Position numbers and translations under genes: made by a program. A stretch of 64,000 bases of DNA from Apostichopus japonicus (taxonomy: Eukaryota > Echinodermata > Holothuroidea > Aspidochirotida > Stichopodidae). The DNA is taken from contig NC_092575.1 in the NCBI RefSeq assembly GCF_037975245.1, positions 5,863,501 through 5,927,500 on the forward strand, given 5' to 3'. The notes beneath the pieces are model-generated. The model saw only the letters and a program-made list of their open reading frames with translations, ran no database searches and had not been told where the DNA came from. Of the stretch, positions 1 through 11,300 are shown in pieces (position 1 is the stretch's first letter; each line of letters starts with the position of its first letter).

Positions 1-1460
1 CAAAACAATGAAGGCATAGTCTCCAGTTTCTTAACAAGTTTATAATTGACCTTCATTGTAATAATATTCTGAGAGCTCTTTAAAGTAGCAAGAAATCTTA
101 AAACTTGATTTCAGTAAGTTTGATTGGTCAGACTAAGGACAAGTGTTAACAAATTGGTTCGGTCAGGATAGTGGGATATATAGAACAATAGGACTATGTA
201 AAGGTTTACAAAACAAAACCTGTGTACAAAGAGAGGCATTGTTCTATAACAATAGGACTTTGTGAATGTTCATTGTTACTAACCACACAGTGAGGGACTG
301 GACTGGTTCAGATACTGACAAAATTCTGATAATCCACTTTCGTAAAAACTTAAGCGTATTGTTTACCTTTCAATGGTCTATTCACACTTCAACATGATGT
401 ATAATGTGAAACAAAGTTATAAAGAGCTCCAGAAATTATACAATCACAAATGGATGGATGTTGGATCCTGCTAAAATCCAGTTAATGAAGGTTTTACTGA
501 TATCCAATCGACAAATGTTTATTAGGTAATCGAAAGAGACTTTGTGATAAAAGCTTACCAAAGAAAAAGAAACTGTATACAAGGATCAATAATTTGGTGC
601 TTAAGAAATGTTCAAAATTTTTCCGCCTCTCAGAAATGCTTGTGATTATTAACATAGCTCTGCTGCAATAAATCTTTAATACCAAAACTTAATCGGAATT
701 GACTTTCAACTGGTGTCATGTTTGTTTCCTGAATTCAATCCCAGCCATGTCCCCCTCCCTCCCTCACCCTCCCATAGGTTGTTAATTGTCTTCTCCTGCG
801 CTTAATTTCTATTTGACATTTTACTTATGCTAGAAATGGTCTCTCTCCCCAGGGCCTTTCCTCAGAGTCCCCAGAGAATTAGATGACCCACCCCTAGATG
901 TCCTTCATAAATACTTCTTCAAGAGAATTCAAACCCCCTTAACTTTACCTTCCCTGTCAGGACACACTGTTTGATATCCCACTACGAAGTGCAATTGTGC
1001 ATGTAATTAAGTTTCCCCATGCTCCATCCCCTTGTCAAAGCCTCTAATGAGCCCCCGTTTTGCAATTCGTTTTCCGGAAGTTTAATTATCAAATTAAGAA
1101 AGCACTTGTTTTCATTCTATTATATCAAAGGCCCCTCCACCCTCCCGATTGATCCCTTGCTCAGGGTTGTATCCCCTCTGAATCTCCCTTCGCTGGGCCC
1201 GGAAGGGACATACTGTATATTGATTAATACTTTTAAATAGCAATGGTTTTCAAGAGGGTGTGGGTCCACAGGCTGTACTATCAACTCTTATGAACATTCG
1301 TCGGACTGCTCTCCCTTCCTGCACCCCATTTTAAAGCTGTGTCGAAGTTTGTTATTCGAATCTGGAGACCATGTATAATAGTGCAGTGTGGACTGTTTTT
1401 ACGGCATGTAAAAGCTTACTACGGATTGGAACAATGTTGAGGTCCTGGGATTGCAATTAG
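1..1460. other. Upstream of RAD51C, no gene recognised
   Basis: The first half is AT-rich unique sequence; 750-1330 is richer in pyrimidines, with many CCC and CCT runs. Open frames are short and show no recognisable domain. The RAD51C promoter is presumably in the last few hundred bases. Confidence 0.5.
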
Positions 1461-1535
1461 ATGGCGCTAACTTCAAACTTGACCGGGATCTGTCGAGTGA
1501 GTATATATGCAATAATTAACACAGTAACTGGTTAG
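1461..1535 (+). other. Short upstream ORF in the RAD51C leader
   Basis: An ATG inside AGATGGCGC opens a 24-codon frame that stops at a TAG 17 nt before the RAD51C ATG. If transcription starts upstream of 1461 this would be a leader uORF. A TATA-like stretch TATATATGC at about 1502-1510 lies within it, so transcription could also start downstream of the uORF start. The AGATGGCGC word resembles a YY1-type promoter element. Confidence 0.3.
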
Positions 1536-1552
1536 GCAAGACTTTCCTCAGA

Positions 1553-1670
1553 ATGCAAAGAGAACTGGGAAGCTTTCCTCTTCCGCCACATTTGAAGAAG
1601 AAGTTATCTTCTGCAGGTTTCTCTTTGGTGGAAGATTTGCACAATGTAAAGCCATCAGAACTGAGTAAAG
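1553..1670 (+). CDS. rad51c: RAD51C exon 1
   Basis: The first in-frame ATG encodes [12 protein letters not shown] and the exon runs to KPSELSK, then donor GTAAAA after the first base of codon 40. It aligns with the human N-terminal region, which also has an internal MQR. The open frame continues upstream to a TAA at 1517-1519 and includes the residues GKTF just before the chosen ATG, so the true start may lie further 5' (see findings). Confidence 0.9.
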
Positions 1671-4600
1671 GTAAAAATTGGAAGTAGGACAACATAATGG
1701 ACATAGCCTAGGCCTAGGCCTGTAGTCTAAAACTTAGGCTTCGCAGTACAGTAGAACTGATGATGTTAGGCCTAACCTAGCTTTGAACGTAATTTAATCA
1801 TAAACTTCAAAGGACAACTGTACAATTGCCAACTGAAAACAGATATTACAACTTTCCTTATACGTACAGATAAGCATTAATGCCCTAACTTTCAGTTCAA
1901 GTTTAACAACCTAGGCCTAGACGTTTTGAGATTTAGGCTTCATGTAAGGACAAACTAAAACGAATGACTGAATGACAATAGACTTTGTACAGGGTTAATT
2001 GTCATTCGCGAATGACAGCAAATGACAACGAATGACAATGAAGGACGGTGGTGAGAAGAGATAGAATGATTAAAGGAGTGGAGTAAATGCGGTTATTGTC
2101 GCAAAATGTCAACTCGGATTTTTGCGATTTGTGGTGAACATTTCCGCCAGGGGGGCGCCCCCCTTGCACCCCTTCCCTTCACTACTGTTACAGAGTAGCT
2201 CCATAACTGGTGCAAATTTTCTCCTTTTCCAGTCCCTTTTGCACCCCCCCCCCTCAAAAAAAAAAATCTTTTCTTTTTTAAAGAAATATATACATGTCCA
2301 ATATAAGGACTCTTCCTGAAATTTTTAGCCGTTTCAAGATTATAGTATTGTTAGTTTCTAACAATTAATATCGGGAAAATGACGTTAAATTTACTTTTTA
2401 AAATCAGACTTACAATTTCGCTTTCTATATAAGATGTGTTTGTATCTTGTCCATACTTTACTAGATATGTAAGCATCGCACTTCGCGTCCACTTGGTTTG
2501 CGTGGTTTTAATATACCCACGAAGTCTGAACTGTGATATCCGGTTGAAGAAAATGTCTGTGCTGTCATTCACTGTCATTCGTTTTAGTCAACGCAATTTT
2601 TTAGTGTGTACAACATATTGTCATTTGTTATGTGTAACGCAATTGCCATTCGTTTGAGTAACACCCTTCATGTATAAACAAGGGCTTGGACATTCTTAGT
2701 TCTTACTTTCTTGGGCCTAACATGCCTATGTATCCTCGGTCTTAGTCTGATAACTGCCTCTTTATAATCTAAATTTTTCTTTAGGCTAAAGGGGAGGGGG
2801 AAAGTTTAATTCTGCCACCTCACTTGTACAACTACTTACTAGGGATTGACTTCATGGCATTGATAAACCTATTGAATGCTTTAAATGGAAAGGCCTAGGC
2901 CTTAATCAAATAGGCTAACTCTATAAAAAAAATTATTTTAAAAATATTATGTAATCACCAACCAAGGATGTCGCAGAATTAAACTCTGCCAAAACAAATG
3001 GAGAAAGGAAGCAGAGAGAGATATATGACAGCATGGGATTAAATATTATACTTCACTCCTTCGTTGCCTATCACCAATCAACATAAATTAATGAAGTTTT
3101 CTTTATCTATATTGTAATATTTTTTTCTGTTAGACTTGATTCTTTTCTTGCTTTCAGAACTGTCTATAACCACAGAGGAGGCTTTGGAGGTCCTTGCCAC
3201 TATCTCACCCTCAACACAAAGAGCTCCAGTAAACTCTGCTCTTTCTGCTTTTGAGCTGCTTAAGAGAGAAAATGATTCACCAGGAATTATAACTTTCTGT
3301 GAAGAAGTTGATGATATGCTTGGTGGAGGAGTACCATTAGCAAAAATCACAGAATTCTGTGGGTCACCTGGTGTTGGCAAAACACAGCTCAGGTTAGAAA
3401 ATCTATTTACCTTACCATTCTTTTGTTAAATGAGAGAAAACAATAGGTATCCGTAGAAATTTCTTCCCTGCTATTGTTTGGGTGTGATCGTTTGTTCATA
3501 ATGCAGTACACATAATAAGTAGATAAGTACTATTCTATGACTTCTGATTCCCCCCCCCCCCCCATGCAAAGTAATAGTTTTTGGGTGGCTGCAAAATCTT
3601 GTGATCCAATTGGAATCATGATTGACATGCTAATTAGTAGACATTTGCTGAAAAGAAAAGTAGATGATAATTTTATTGTGGCCCAAAATTATTCAAAATG
3701 CAACCCTTCAGAAAAGCAATGAACTTAGAACAAATCATTGTTTGGAGTTTCCAAGGTCTATATTTGATGACTTGCTCATGTTTTTTCAAACAGAGCAATT
3801 ATCAGAAAGAAAAGGTGCCTATTAAACGGATTAAGGGAATGATTGGTTGCCCGGCACTTCTAAAAGATTTGGTTCTAAAGTAAAGGTTGAACAGTTGGTG
3901 TACAGGGCAAATTTTTTGAGGACCTTTTTTCTGGTCATCCCTTGGACATCCAAGTCTTACATATTGGTTGTTCGAACAGGAAATTTGGTTGTCAGAAAAT
4001 GTACCAAAATAACAGAGAATGGTCAATATGTATTTTTTAGGAGAGATGTGTAGTTTTTGGTCCAGTAAAACTGTGGGTCATAGGCCTGCCACTATGTCAG
4101 TTTTATTTCAGTATTTCTGCGGTTATGGTGGGTGATAGTTACAATGTATTCCTAAACATCTAGTCATCAGCCGGACAATGTCCAATGCTGATTTTGGTTG
4201 TCCGAGCCGAAATTTGGAAGACCCGGACTAAATTTGACCTGGCATACGATATTCAACCCAGAATGTATAGCTGTAGTTTAATGCCAACTATGTGTTGCAA
4301 TATGTAATACATGCAGACTTTCAATGTGCATAGTATTATTTCTGTTACCAACCATTTAAAAAAAAATTTTTGGAACTTTGTAGCATTCAGTTAGCTGTAA
4401 ATGTACAGATTCCTGAAGCTTTTGGAGGTCTACAAGGTGAAGCTGTTTTCATCGACACCGAGGGCAGTTTTATCCCACAGAGGGCAGCAGATATCGCACA
4501 AGCTGTCGAAGATCATTGCCGCCGTGTGGCATCTATACAGAGGACTGAACTCGAAGGTAGTCCTGCTAGTAGATAAATGTTGACATGACCTGATTATACA

Positions 4601-7600
4601 GGGCAGTTTTCAAAGATTTATTTTCCCTTGGACAAAAAGGTCTTACGTTTAAATTGTCTGAACAGATATCTGATAATATGTAGCACAATAACAAAGAACA
4701 ACAAAGTATATGTGCTGAAATGTGTAGTTTGCTGAATAGGTAAATAAATATAAAAATGAATATAATGTTGTGGATGTACATTCTGTATTCTGCAATAGGG
4801 CTTAAAGTAGACACAAAGCTTTGGTACATTGACCAGTAGGAAGTAAGTGCTGTTACAAATGCAGCCAATATCATCCAATATATCATGATGTACTATTCAA
4901 TTAAAAAAAATTCTCGATAAAAATATTGCTCAAATTTATGATTTACAGATCAATCAGCCTGTCTGAAGGACTTCTCTGTGGAAAAGATATTATCTGGTAT
5001 TCATTACTTCAGATGCCACAACTATACAGAACTTCTTGCATTGGTCAACCTGCTTCCACAATTCATCAAAGATCATGAAAAGGTATCAGCAGATTGAATT
5101 GTGAAAAATTATTATCATTGCAGAAAACACTTATCAAACAGTGGCACAGATGCCTGATTAAATAGATCACCATGTGAATTTCAGCATTAAAGATGGTTAA
5201 AATGATCTCTTTTGTTTGTTAGCCAAGGTTAGAATATTGAATGTCACTTATGTGTTCACACAGTCTACTCGCGGTCTGTAGATTTCTAATAGGGTCAGAG
5301 AGTTACCTAGGTTTCCAACAAATAGCCTGAGAAAGCCAAAATCTCACTAATAGAGGGTTAAAAAAAAAATCCAATCATTTATCTAGTATTACTTGCCCAC
5401 TGATATGCAAAATGAGCTTATTGCTATGCAATTGCCAAAAAAATTGTGTACCAGTTTTCAACACAGGGAGAATAGTATTTTATGAGAGACATAGTTAAGA
5501 GCTTTCAAAACTGAAAATCAGAAAATTTGAACGATAAATTCATCCCTTTAATACCTAGACTGAGCGATGTGCAGGCTAGGCTAGTAGGATGCTCAAGCAT
5601 CAGGCCCTAAGGATACACGTACCAATATTGTTATTGTACAATTGTAAGCGGAGTACTTTTTGCGGGCTGGATTGAAAGCTTTTCGTCTATTGAGAAGCCT
5701 GTGTGATGTGGGAAGTAACTGTTTCCTTCCCCTCAGGTTGGGGGGAGGGGGCTGGGGTGGTAGGAAGAAAAGAATGTGGGTAGGAGAGCACACTCAATAT
5801 CCTCCTCCATTTGTACAGACTAATGTGATACCTAGAGGAATGAGTCATTGCTGTCGAGGTTGAAAACTATCAATACTGTTTGTTGTATTACCATCTATGG
5901 CTAACTAGTACTGTTTGACTTACATTTGGAAGAAGAAAAAATCTTTGACGGAAATTGTGTGAAAGTTGTCTAGCTTTTTGAGGATAGCTACTGTAAGTCA
6001 GGACTACTTTTTTTCATTGCTCTCATTTTCCCCTTTTAATGATGTAGCTGTTCATCTCTCCTAATTTGCCTCCTCCCCCCCCCCCCCACCCCTCTGCTGT
6101 ATGGTTTCATTTTCTGCCCTATATGACTTTAGATTTCCTTATTTTCATTCACAGATCAAACTCATCATCATTGACAGTATCGCCTTTCACTTCAGACACG
6201 ACCTTGACGATATGTCGCTGCGAACTAGACTCTTAAACGGACTTGCTCAGAGTCTCATCAAAATGGCAACCATGTATCGTCTTGCCGTAAGCCCCATCTC
6301 GTTATACCGTACATTACCTTTATATTAATCTCTTTTGACCAAGGGTTGTGTTTGATCATAAGTAGTGGAGCCAGATTCTCAAGGAGTGGGGTGGAGGGCA
6401 TAGGCGTAGGAGGTGGGGTGGCTTGGGGCTGCATCCCCCCAACCAAATGTTTTTGTGAAAATTTGGGCAATATGCTTAGAATTTTTCAGGCACCTACTGA
6501 AAGAAAATAAATTGTAATGATGTAGCTAAAGGAAATGAATAGTTTAAAATAAATCTCCTTGGTAACTAAAATAAAGTTCTAAGCTTGCCCGTCAAATTTG
6601 CCTTTACTAGTGTAAAAGCCTTTACGATATGTACTTTAACATGTTTTAAGCGAACAGAGCGCGCAAACAATTTTGGTTATATTTTTCGGGCAAGTCATTA
6701 CAGCCCCCCAAATCAAATTGGGCTCCTATGGTGGGGGGAGGGGGTGGGGGCAGTTGGTTGACTTGGATCTTCGATCTCAAAATGGAGGCTGTATCTGTTG
6801 CAAGATGTGTAGTGCTCTGTACATTCTGCAAGATACCCTTTGAGGGCAGGGCTTTAGCCAGAAATAGGGAGTCGGAAATCGGTTCATAGCCTGGGTGTTA
6901 AAGTCATGCCCCAAAGGGGAGGGGTGATAGGGGAAGGTTTTCCTTTCACTTCAGTTTTCTTGGCCTCTCAGATGGATGGCTGAACAAGTTATTATTCAAA
7001 GACTTCCTGAGGGGTTCTTGAACTACGTATCTGTGTGTAGACTTGTTTTAATGGAACCGTTTGGTGGCAGACATATGTAAACCTATAGTTTAGAGATATA
7101 TATTCCCCACTGTTCTCGCTGAAAACGCCATCCCAATTTCTCTGAAACCTCACTGCAGATAAGGAAGAGCTTGGACTCAACAATACTTGCTATGCCACAA
7201 TGGAGATGTGTGTCCGCCGTTATCAAGCCAGGCAAGAAATTTCACAGTATACATACACGATCGTGGAACAAACTGAACCTTTTGGGATCGTTCATTTCAC
7301 TTGTGTTGACAAATTGCAAAATAAAATGGGAGAGATTGTCCGTAGTGTCTTTAGAAACCTCTGGAGATTTTTTTTGAGATTTCTAAAGAAAAAATCCTGA
7401 AAATTTCTCCCACTTTTATTTCACTGGTATAGAAAAGGGGAAATAAGGAGGGTTTATTTTTTTAGATTCAGTCTCTGAGCTGGTCATGAATTTCTAGCCT
7501 GTCCTTTTTAAACATGCAGGTGGTTTTGACCAATCAGATGACAACCAAAGTGAACACAAGCCAGGGTGGATCGTCACACCTGTCACCCGCCCTTGGGGAG

Positions 7601-9662
7601 AGCTGGGGTCATGCTGCAACCTTGAGAGTCATCCTCTCCTGGAGAAACAACCAGAGGTGTGTTCAGTAAAATTACTGTTCACTGTTATATTCTCTGTTAT
7701 ATTCACTTTTTTATGCACTGTTACATTCTATATACTATTATATTCTATATACTATTATATTCTATATACTATTATATTCTATATACTATTATATTCTATA
7801 TACTATTATATTCTATATACTGTTATATTCTATATACTGTGATATTCTATATACTGTTATATTCTATATACTGTGATATTCTATATACTGTTATATTCTA
7901 TATACTGTGATATTCTATATACTGTTATATTCACTGTTATGACATGCATGTTACCCTCACAAAACATGCTGCCAACATGCTGTTCCTGTGAGTATGGATT
8001 GAATGTGTATTAGGCCAATCTTGCACCCTCTTCCCCTCTCCCTGGTCGTCTTCCCCCTTCCTCTCTTCTGCCAACTACCAGATACCTCTTCCACAATTAT
8101 TAACTTCTGACCGGAAATGTTTAGCATTGAGTCACAAAAGTGATTCCTCCTTTTTATTGTTGTCAACTATCGACGTTAATGCCGGTCGTCAATATCGACC
8201 ATTTTCGATTGCAGGTAGCATAAACCCATTAAAAGCCATGTTGACTTACACACTAACTCACGAAAGTAGTGTGGTCTCTAAGTCTAGATAGAAGTTCTCA
8301 CTAGCTAAACGCTACCCAACACTGGATAGCTGACAAGTTAGCCTTTCATGGCACCATCAATTAACCATATCATGACCATGCAGATTTTTGCTATCAGAGC
8401 CTGAAGTTTTTGTCACTTGTAAACAAACTGTTTACTCAGTAGTAAACAATTTTGGTACGCTGCCCCTGGGAGCCTAAAGGGGTCTGAAATTGCCTCAATT
8501 GACCCAATTTTTGCACCACATTTACTTCCATTCATGTTCTTCAACATGCAAGCCACAAAAAAACAGATCCTGATTGATAACATACAAAAAAGATGTTCTC
8601 TTACTGCATCTTGGCACATAACCTGAAGGAGAACATCCAGGCGGATCGATATAGACTCTAATAGGAGTATGCCACCTGCAGTCTTGGTCAGACTGTTGCA
8701 TGGAATATTTGATTTGTTCTTTTTCTTGCCTTTCCAGGTTTGCAACTCTGTACAAGTCGCCGTCCAAGAAGGAAATGACAGTTCCTTATCAAGTTACGGT
8801 AAGTTGCTAACATATTCTTCATCTCTACCTTCAGTTTGCAGGAAATACAAAAATGTCATTTTAGAATGAAAATAGCTTTGGTGAATGATTATTTTATTGA
8901 GGTGTAGGTGGGAGGTGGTGGGTAGAATGAATTTGAATGCGTAATCAAGAAGTAGAAATTGTTGTTTGATAACTTTTTACTATGTGTTATGTAGACAGCA
9001 AAGAATTTAACCCACTACACAGGACTGGAAAGTTCAGTTTATTCATGGTATGGTGTAGCATAAAGGCCATTGTGGCAATTTGTTATGGTTAGTTTATTCA
9101 TAGTATGGTATAGCATGAAGGCCATTGGCAATTTGTTATAATTAGTTTATTCATAGTATCGTGTAGTATAAAGGCCATTTTAGCTATTCGTCTTGGTTCG
9201 TTTAATCATGGTATGGTGTAGTATAAAGGCTATTTCGGCTATTCGTCTTGGTTAGTTTAGTCTTAGTAAGGTGTAGTATAAAGTCCATTTTGCTATTTGT
9301 CATTGTTAGTTTATTCATAGTATGGTGTAGTATAAAGGCCATCTTGGCTGTTGTCATGGATTGTTTATACAGTTTCCATTTGTCAAACAATTCATTTTAA
9401 AGGCAGGCATGCCTTTCAGATCTGAACAAAAGCTTCCAAGCTTTCATGACTTCTGTGTAGTACCTGCCTTGCTTTGATACATACAGTTTCCTCATGGCCA
9501 TTATTTTAAAATCTATTTGTTTTTTCTCTGTCCAAGATTGCCGGCATCAGAAGTATGGAACAAGAGCAAAATGAAACAGCCACAAAGAATGATGCAAGTG
9601 GTAGTAGCGGCGGAGTGAACCCACGGAAACGCCGTAGAGCTCAGAGCCAAGAAAACGGATGA
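1553..9662 (+). CDS. rad51c: RAD51C DNA repair recombinase paralogue, complete, 8 exons
   Basis: Exons are 1553-1670, 3158-3392, 4384-4556, 4949-5082, 6155-6286, 7520-7656, 8738-8798 and 9537-9662. All introns are GT-AG, every splice phase joins, and the total is 1116 nt for 371 residues (human RAD51C has 376). Seen: an N-terminal helical region beginning MQREL, Walker A GSPGVGKT at about residues 108-115, the VFIDTEGSF block after it, Walker B LIIID at about 223-227 followed by a [19 protein letters not shown] block, the [10 protein letters not shown] strand at 265-274, and a basic RKRRR nuclear localisation signal at 360-364 close to the C terminus. Known of the family: RAD51C is an ATPase in the BCDX2 and CX3 complexes that supports RAD51 loading in homologous recombination. 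The order of blocks and the C-terminal basic tail fit RAD51C rather than RAD51, DMC1, RAD51B or XRCC3. No frameshift or stop was seen. Confidence 0.95.
1950..2665. repeat. Inverted clusters of TGACA/CGAATGACA words, MITE-like
   Basis: In RAD51C intron 1, the word ACTAAAACGAATGAC at about 1955-1969 recurs inverted at about 2574-2588. Around both ends there are repeated AATGACAA and CGAATGACA words on one arm and their complements TTGTCATT and TGTCATTCG on the other. This layout suggests a non-autonomous inverted-repeat transposon about 700 bp long. The interior carries C-rich runs at 2150-2265. Confidence 0.4.
3158..3392 (+). CDS. rad51c: RAD51C exon 2 (Walker A)
   Basis: The acceptor TTTCAG at 3152-3157 follows a pyrimidine tract, and the donor is AG/GTTAGA. 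The exon encodes residues 40-118: a linker, the [17 protein letters not shown] block and the ATP-binding loop [10 protein letters not shown]. Entry is in phase 1 and exit in phase 2, matching the neighbouring exons. Confidence 0.94.
3896..4050 (+). repeat. Diverged dispersed repeat, copy in RAD51C intron 2
   Basis: The order of words TACAGGGCA, CCTTGGACA, AAGTCTTAC, TTGTTCGAACAG and AAAATAACAGAGAA recurs with substitutions at 4596-4725 in the next intron, so the two copies flank exon 3. No protein-coding capacity was seen. Confidence 0.4.
4384..4556 (+). CDS. rad51c: RAD51C exon 3
   Basis: The acceptor is TTTGTAG and the donor GAAG/GTAGTC. It encodes [16 protein letters not shown] followed by [12 protein letters not shown], the conserved strand and loop after Walker A in RAD51 family ATPases. 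Length is 173 nt, with phases 2 in and 1 out, consistent on both sides. Confidence 0.94.
4596..4725 (+). repeat. Diverged dispersed repeat, copy in RAD51C intron 3
   Basis: This is the partner of 3896-4050 in the same orientation. Shared words are TACAGGGCA, CCCTTGGACA, AGGTCTTAC, TTGTCTGAACAG and ACAATAACAAAGAA. Family unknown. Confidence 0.4.
4949..5082 (+). CDS. rad51c: RAD51C exon 4
   Basis: The acceptor is GATTTACAG and the donor AAAAG/GTATCA. It encodes the segment containing [20 protein letters not shown], which matches the human RAD51C block around YYFRCRDYTELLA. It ends in phase 0. Confidence 0.93.
6155..6286 (+). CDS. rad51c: RAD51C exon 5 (Walker B)
   Basis: The acceptor CATTCACAG follows a long pyrimidine tract and the donor is CC/GTAAGC. 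It encodes exactly 44 codons, beginning [19 protein letters not shown]. The aspartate of the LIIID motif is the expected Walker B residue. Confidence 0.94.
6398..6735. mobile_element. Possible hAT-like miniature element in RAD51C intron 5
   Basis: The left edge reads CATAGGCGTAGGAGGTG and the right side carries GGGCTCCTATGGTGG, roughly its complement, with G/C-rich subterminal runs on both sides. This resembles the better defined element at 30549-30919. The termini are poor and I see no target duplication, so this is tentative. Confidence 0.3.
7520..7656 (+). CDS. rad51c: RAD51C exon 6
   Basis: The acceptor is ACATGCAG and the donor AGAG/GTGTGT. It encodes [12 protein letters not shown], then a [14 protein letters not shown] block typical of RAD51 family proteins. 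It exits in phase 2. Confidence 0.94.
7720..7938 (+). repeat. 17-bp tandem repeat (TATACTATTATATTCTA)n
   Basis: In RAD51C intron 6, about twelve copies of a 17-bp unit. The first half uses TATACTATTA; in the second half the units alternate between TATACTGTTA and TATACTGTGA, giving a 34-bp higher-order period. The open frames here are artefacts of the repeat. Confidence 0.85.
8738..8798 (+). CDS. rad51c: RAD51C exon 7
   Basis: A small 61-nt exon, with acceptor CTTTCCAG and a strong donor ACG/GTAAGT. It encodes [13 protein letters not shown], matching the human [13 protein letters not shown] segment. It ends in phase 0. Confidence 0.93.
9036..9363 (+). repeat. Tandem repeat, about 55-bp unit, six copies
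   Basis: In RAD51C intron 7, six diverged copies beginning AGTTTATTCATAGTATGG and containing GTGTAGTATAAAGGCCATT. Copies differ by scattered substitutions and small indels, so it is not recent. Confidence 0.8.
9537..9662 (+). CDS. rad51c: RAD51C exon 8 with stop codon
   Basis: The acceptor is CTGTCCAAG. It encodes 41 residues and a TGA stop. It begins IAGIRSM and then becomes a low-complexity Ser/Gly/Glu tail with the basic cluster RKRRR seven residues before the end, equivalent to the C-terminal nuclear localisation signal of vertebrate RAD51C. Confidence 0.9.
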   Translation: MAGIRSMEQEQNETATKNDASGSSGGVNPRKRRRAQSQENG

Positions 9663-10640
9663 AATGGTTTGTACCGTCGATAGTTAGCAGAGGAGTAAGA
9701 AGACACAACGGAGACTATTTAATAGTCTACTCCAAGACTGCAGATACAGTGTGTTGATTTGAAGAACGAGTCGCTGTACTTCCTTACCCATTCATCAACA
9801 AAGATTCCTTATGGCCACTATGTCTGGTTTGTACAAAAGTAGCTACCTACAGATTAATTTGAACGGTAGTCGGATACTAGACTGACAGACTGCCATTTAG
9901 TTATCTCAGCTGAAGCCTAAAAGTATCATAACACTGGCAATTCCAAGATTTCTTGGTAGAGGGGAGCGTGGGAGACAAGGATCAGTAGATACTGAAAGTA
10001 TTACTGAAGTAGAAATACATAACAGGTACTGGACAAAAAGTAAGGACTTGCTATCTACCGAAAATCTTTCATGACCCACTGTTGGGTCGCTGGTCAAACT
10101 TTGCCACTTTGCAGACCATGTGCTAAGGTCTATTGGAACATTACAGTAAGGAATATGTTGTATTATTTCTCTCATTGAAGGAATAGGTAAATTCCCTTGG
10201 AGCCACATCTTGGAAATTATTATATGTTGAAGGAAGACTCATAGGTACAGGTACAGTATCAGACACATGTTTGGGTACCTTTAATTTCTTATTTAAAGGT
10301 CAATTTAAATTTTCAACCAAAATATCTTGCACAACCTTGGACACATAGAATGGGTATACAATTTTCTTTGTTCCTTGTTGAAAGCAAAAGGAATCTATGC
10401 AGTGTTGATGGTGTGTATACATGTATGTGACACCTTGGCTTGTAAACACAATTACTCGAAAGTGCATGGTGGTTTCACTTTATACATGGTATGTGGGATT
10501 CACCTTGGTGAGTGCAATAAAGCCATTTGCAACCCTATAGGTCAAAGTGCATTTGAGGTCAACTGAAGTCAGTTGTTGAAATCCTTATCAAAAGAATACC
10601 TGCAAAAGAAAATCTTTGATGAATTTCATATTTGGAATAT
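9663..10640 (+). other. rad51c: RAD51C 3' UTR with a candidate polyadenylation signal
   Basis: The sequence after the TGA has no convincing ORF. AATAAA occurs at 10516-10521, and a second AATAAA at 11599-11604 lies beyond the SINE. Either could end the transcript; the first is the simpler choice. Confidence 0.45.
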
Positions 10641-10644
10641 ATCA

Positions 10645-10915
10645 GTGCTGTGGCCCAGTGGATAAAGGCGGTGGCATTTGAAATAATGAGGCTTAGCAAT
10701 CGGGAGGTTCCGGGCTCGATACCCGGCCAGGTCATAGTATGCTGGGTTTTTCATCCAAGAGCAATCTATGGTTTTCCCATCTGAAATGACTTTCTAACTT
10801 GAAAAGATTCCAAATTTGAGTAATAATGTTAAATTGGAAGCCACCCATTTGTGGTCATTTAAACCTTCGTAAATATAAACTGCTGATTATTGTTATTCAT
10901 TATTATATAGATCCA
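10645..10915 (+). mobile_element. tRNA-derived SINE, family A, copy 1
   Basis: The head is tRNA-like, with an A-box region TGGCCCAGTGGATAAAGGCG and a B-box region GGTTCCGGGCTCGATACCC, followed by a unique body and a tail rich in ATT. The same sequence occurs inverted at 35343-35641 and, without its head, at 18490-18660. Compared with the 35 kb copy this one lacks about 45 bp in the body, between CCACCC and ATTTGTGG. Confidence 0.85.
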
Positions 10916-11300
10916 CATAATTTGACCTCTGCTGATCTCAATTAACCTTTGACCTACGTGAAAAAATTACCAATCGGTTTACCCACAAGGGTGGACATAC
11001 TGACATACTACCTATGAACTGCATCCAAGATTTACTCTTGGAGATTTGTAAAAGCTTTTCACACTTCGACCTCTGGTGACCTCAAATGACCTGTGACCTC
11101 CATTATTAAACAGAGTAGATTAACCCTAAAATTCATGATGTGTTAAATTATATAGTTAACTTAGAAATATGTCAAGCTATACAAACACTGACTTGATCTA
11201 TGCGACACAAGTCTGACCACATTCTAAAATTACGTAATGTGGAAATAATTTTTTATGTTAGAAAGTTCCAGAAAGTCATAAAATGGCCAAAGGTCATGTG
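10916..11300 (+). repeat. Diverged relative of the DR1-containing repeat family
   Basis: It carries AACCTTTGACCT, GACCTCAAATGACCTGTGACC and CCTATGAACTGCATCCAAG, words that recur in the tandem array at 14160-15035. It is therefore a diverged dispersed member lying between the two convergent genes. Confidence 0.5.

Noticed and set aside
1461-1560. Extra RAD51C exon from the ATG at 1461 to donor CGA/GTGAGT, joined at 1536
   Set aside because: The intron would be about 42 bp and the joined frame is wrong for the GKTF/MQREL reading.
3078-3380. A 100-codon minus-strand ORF
   Set aside because: It is the antisense of RAD51C exon 2; the plus strand has conserved Walker A coding and splice sites.
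7657-7910. Tyr/Leu/Ile-rich hydrophobic ORFs that look like membrane proteins
   Set aside because: They read through the 17-bp minisatellite in a RAD51C intron, directly after the exon 6 donor.
10645-10730. tRNA gene
   Set aside because: The tRNA-like head is followed by a body repeated twice elsewhere in the window; it is a SINE.
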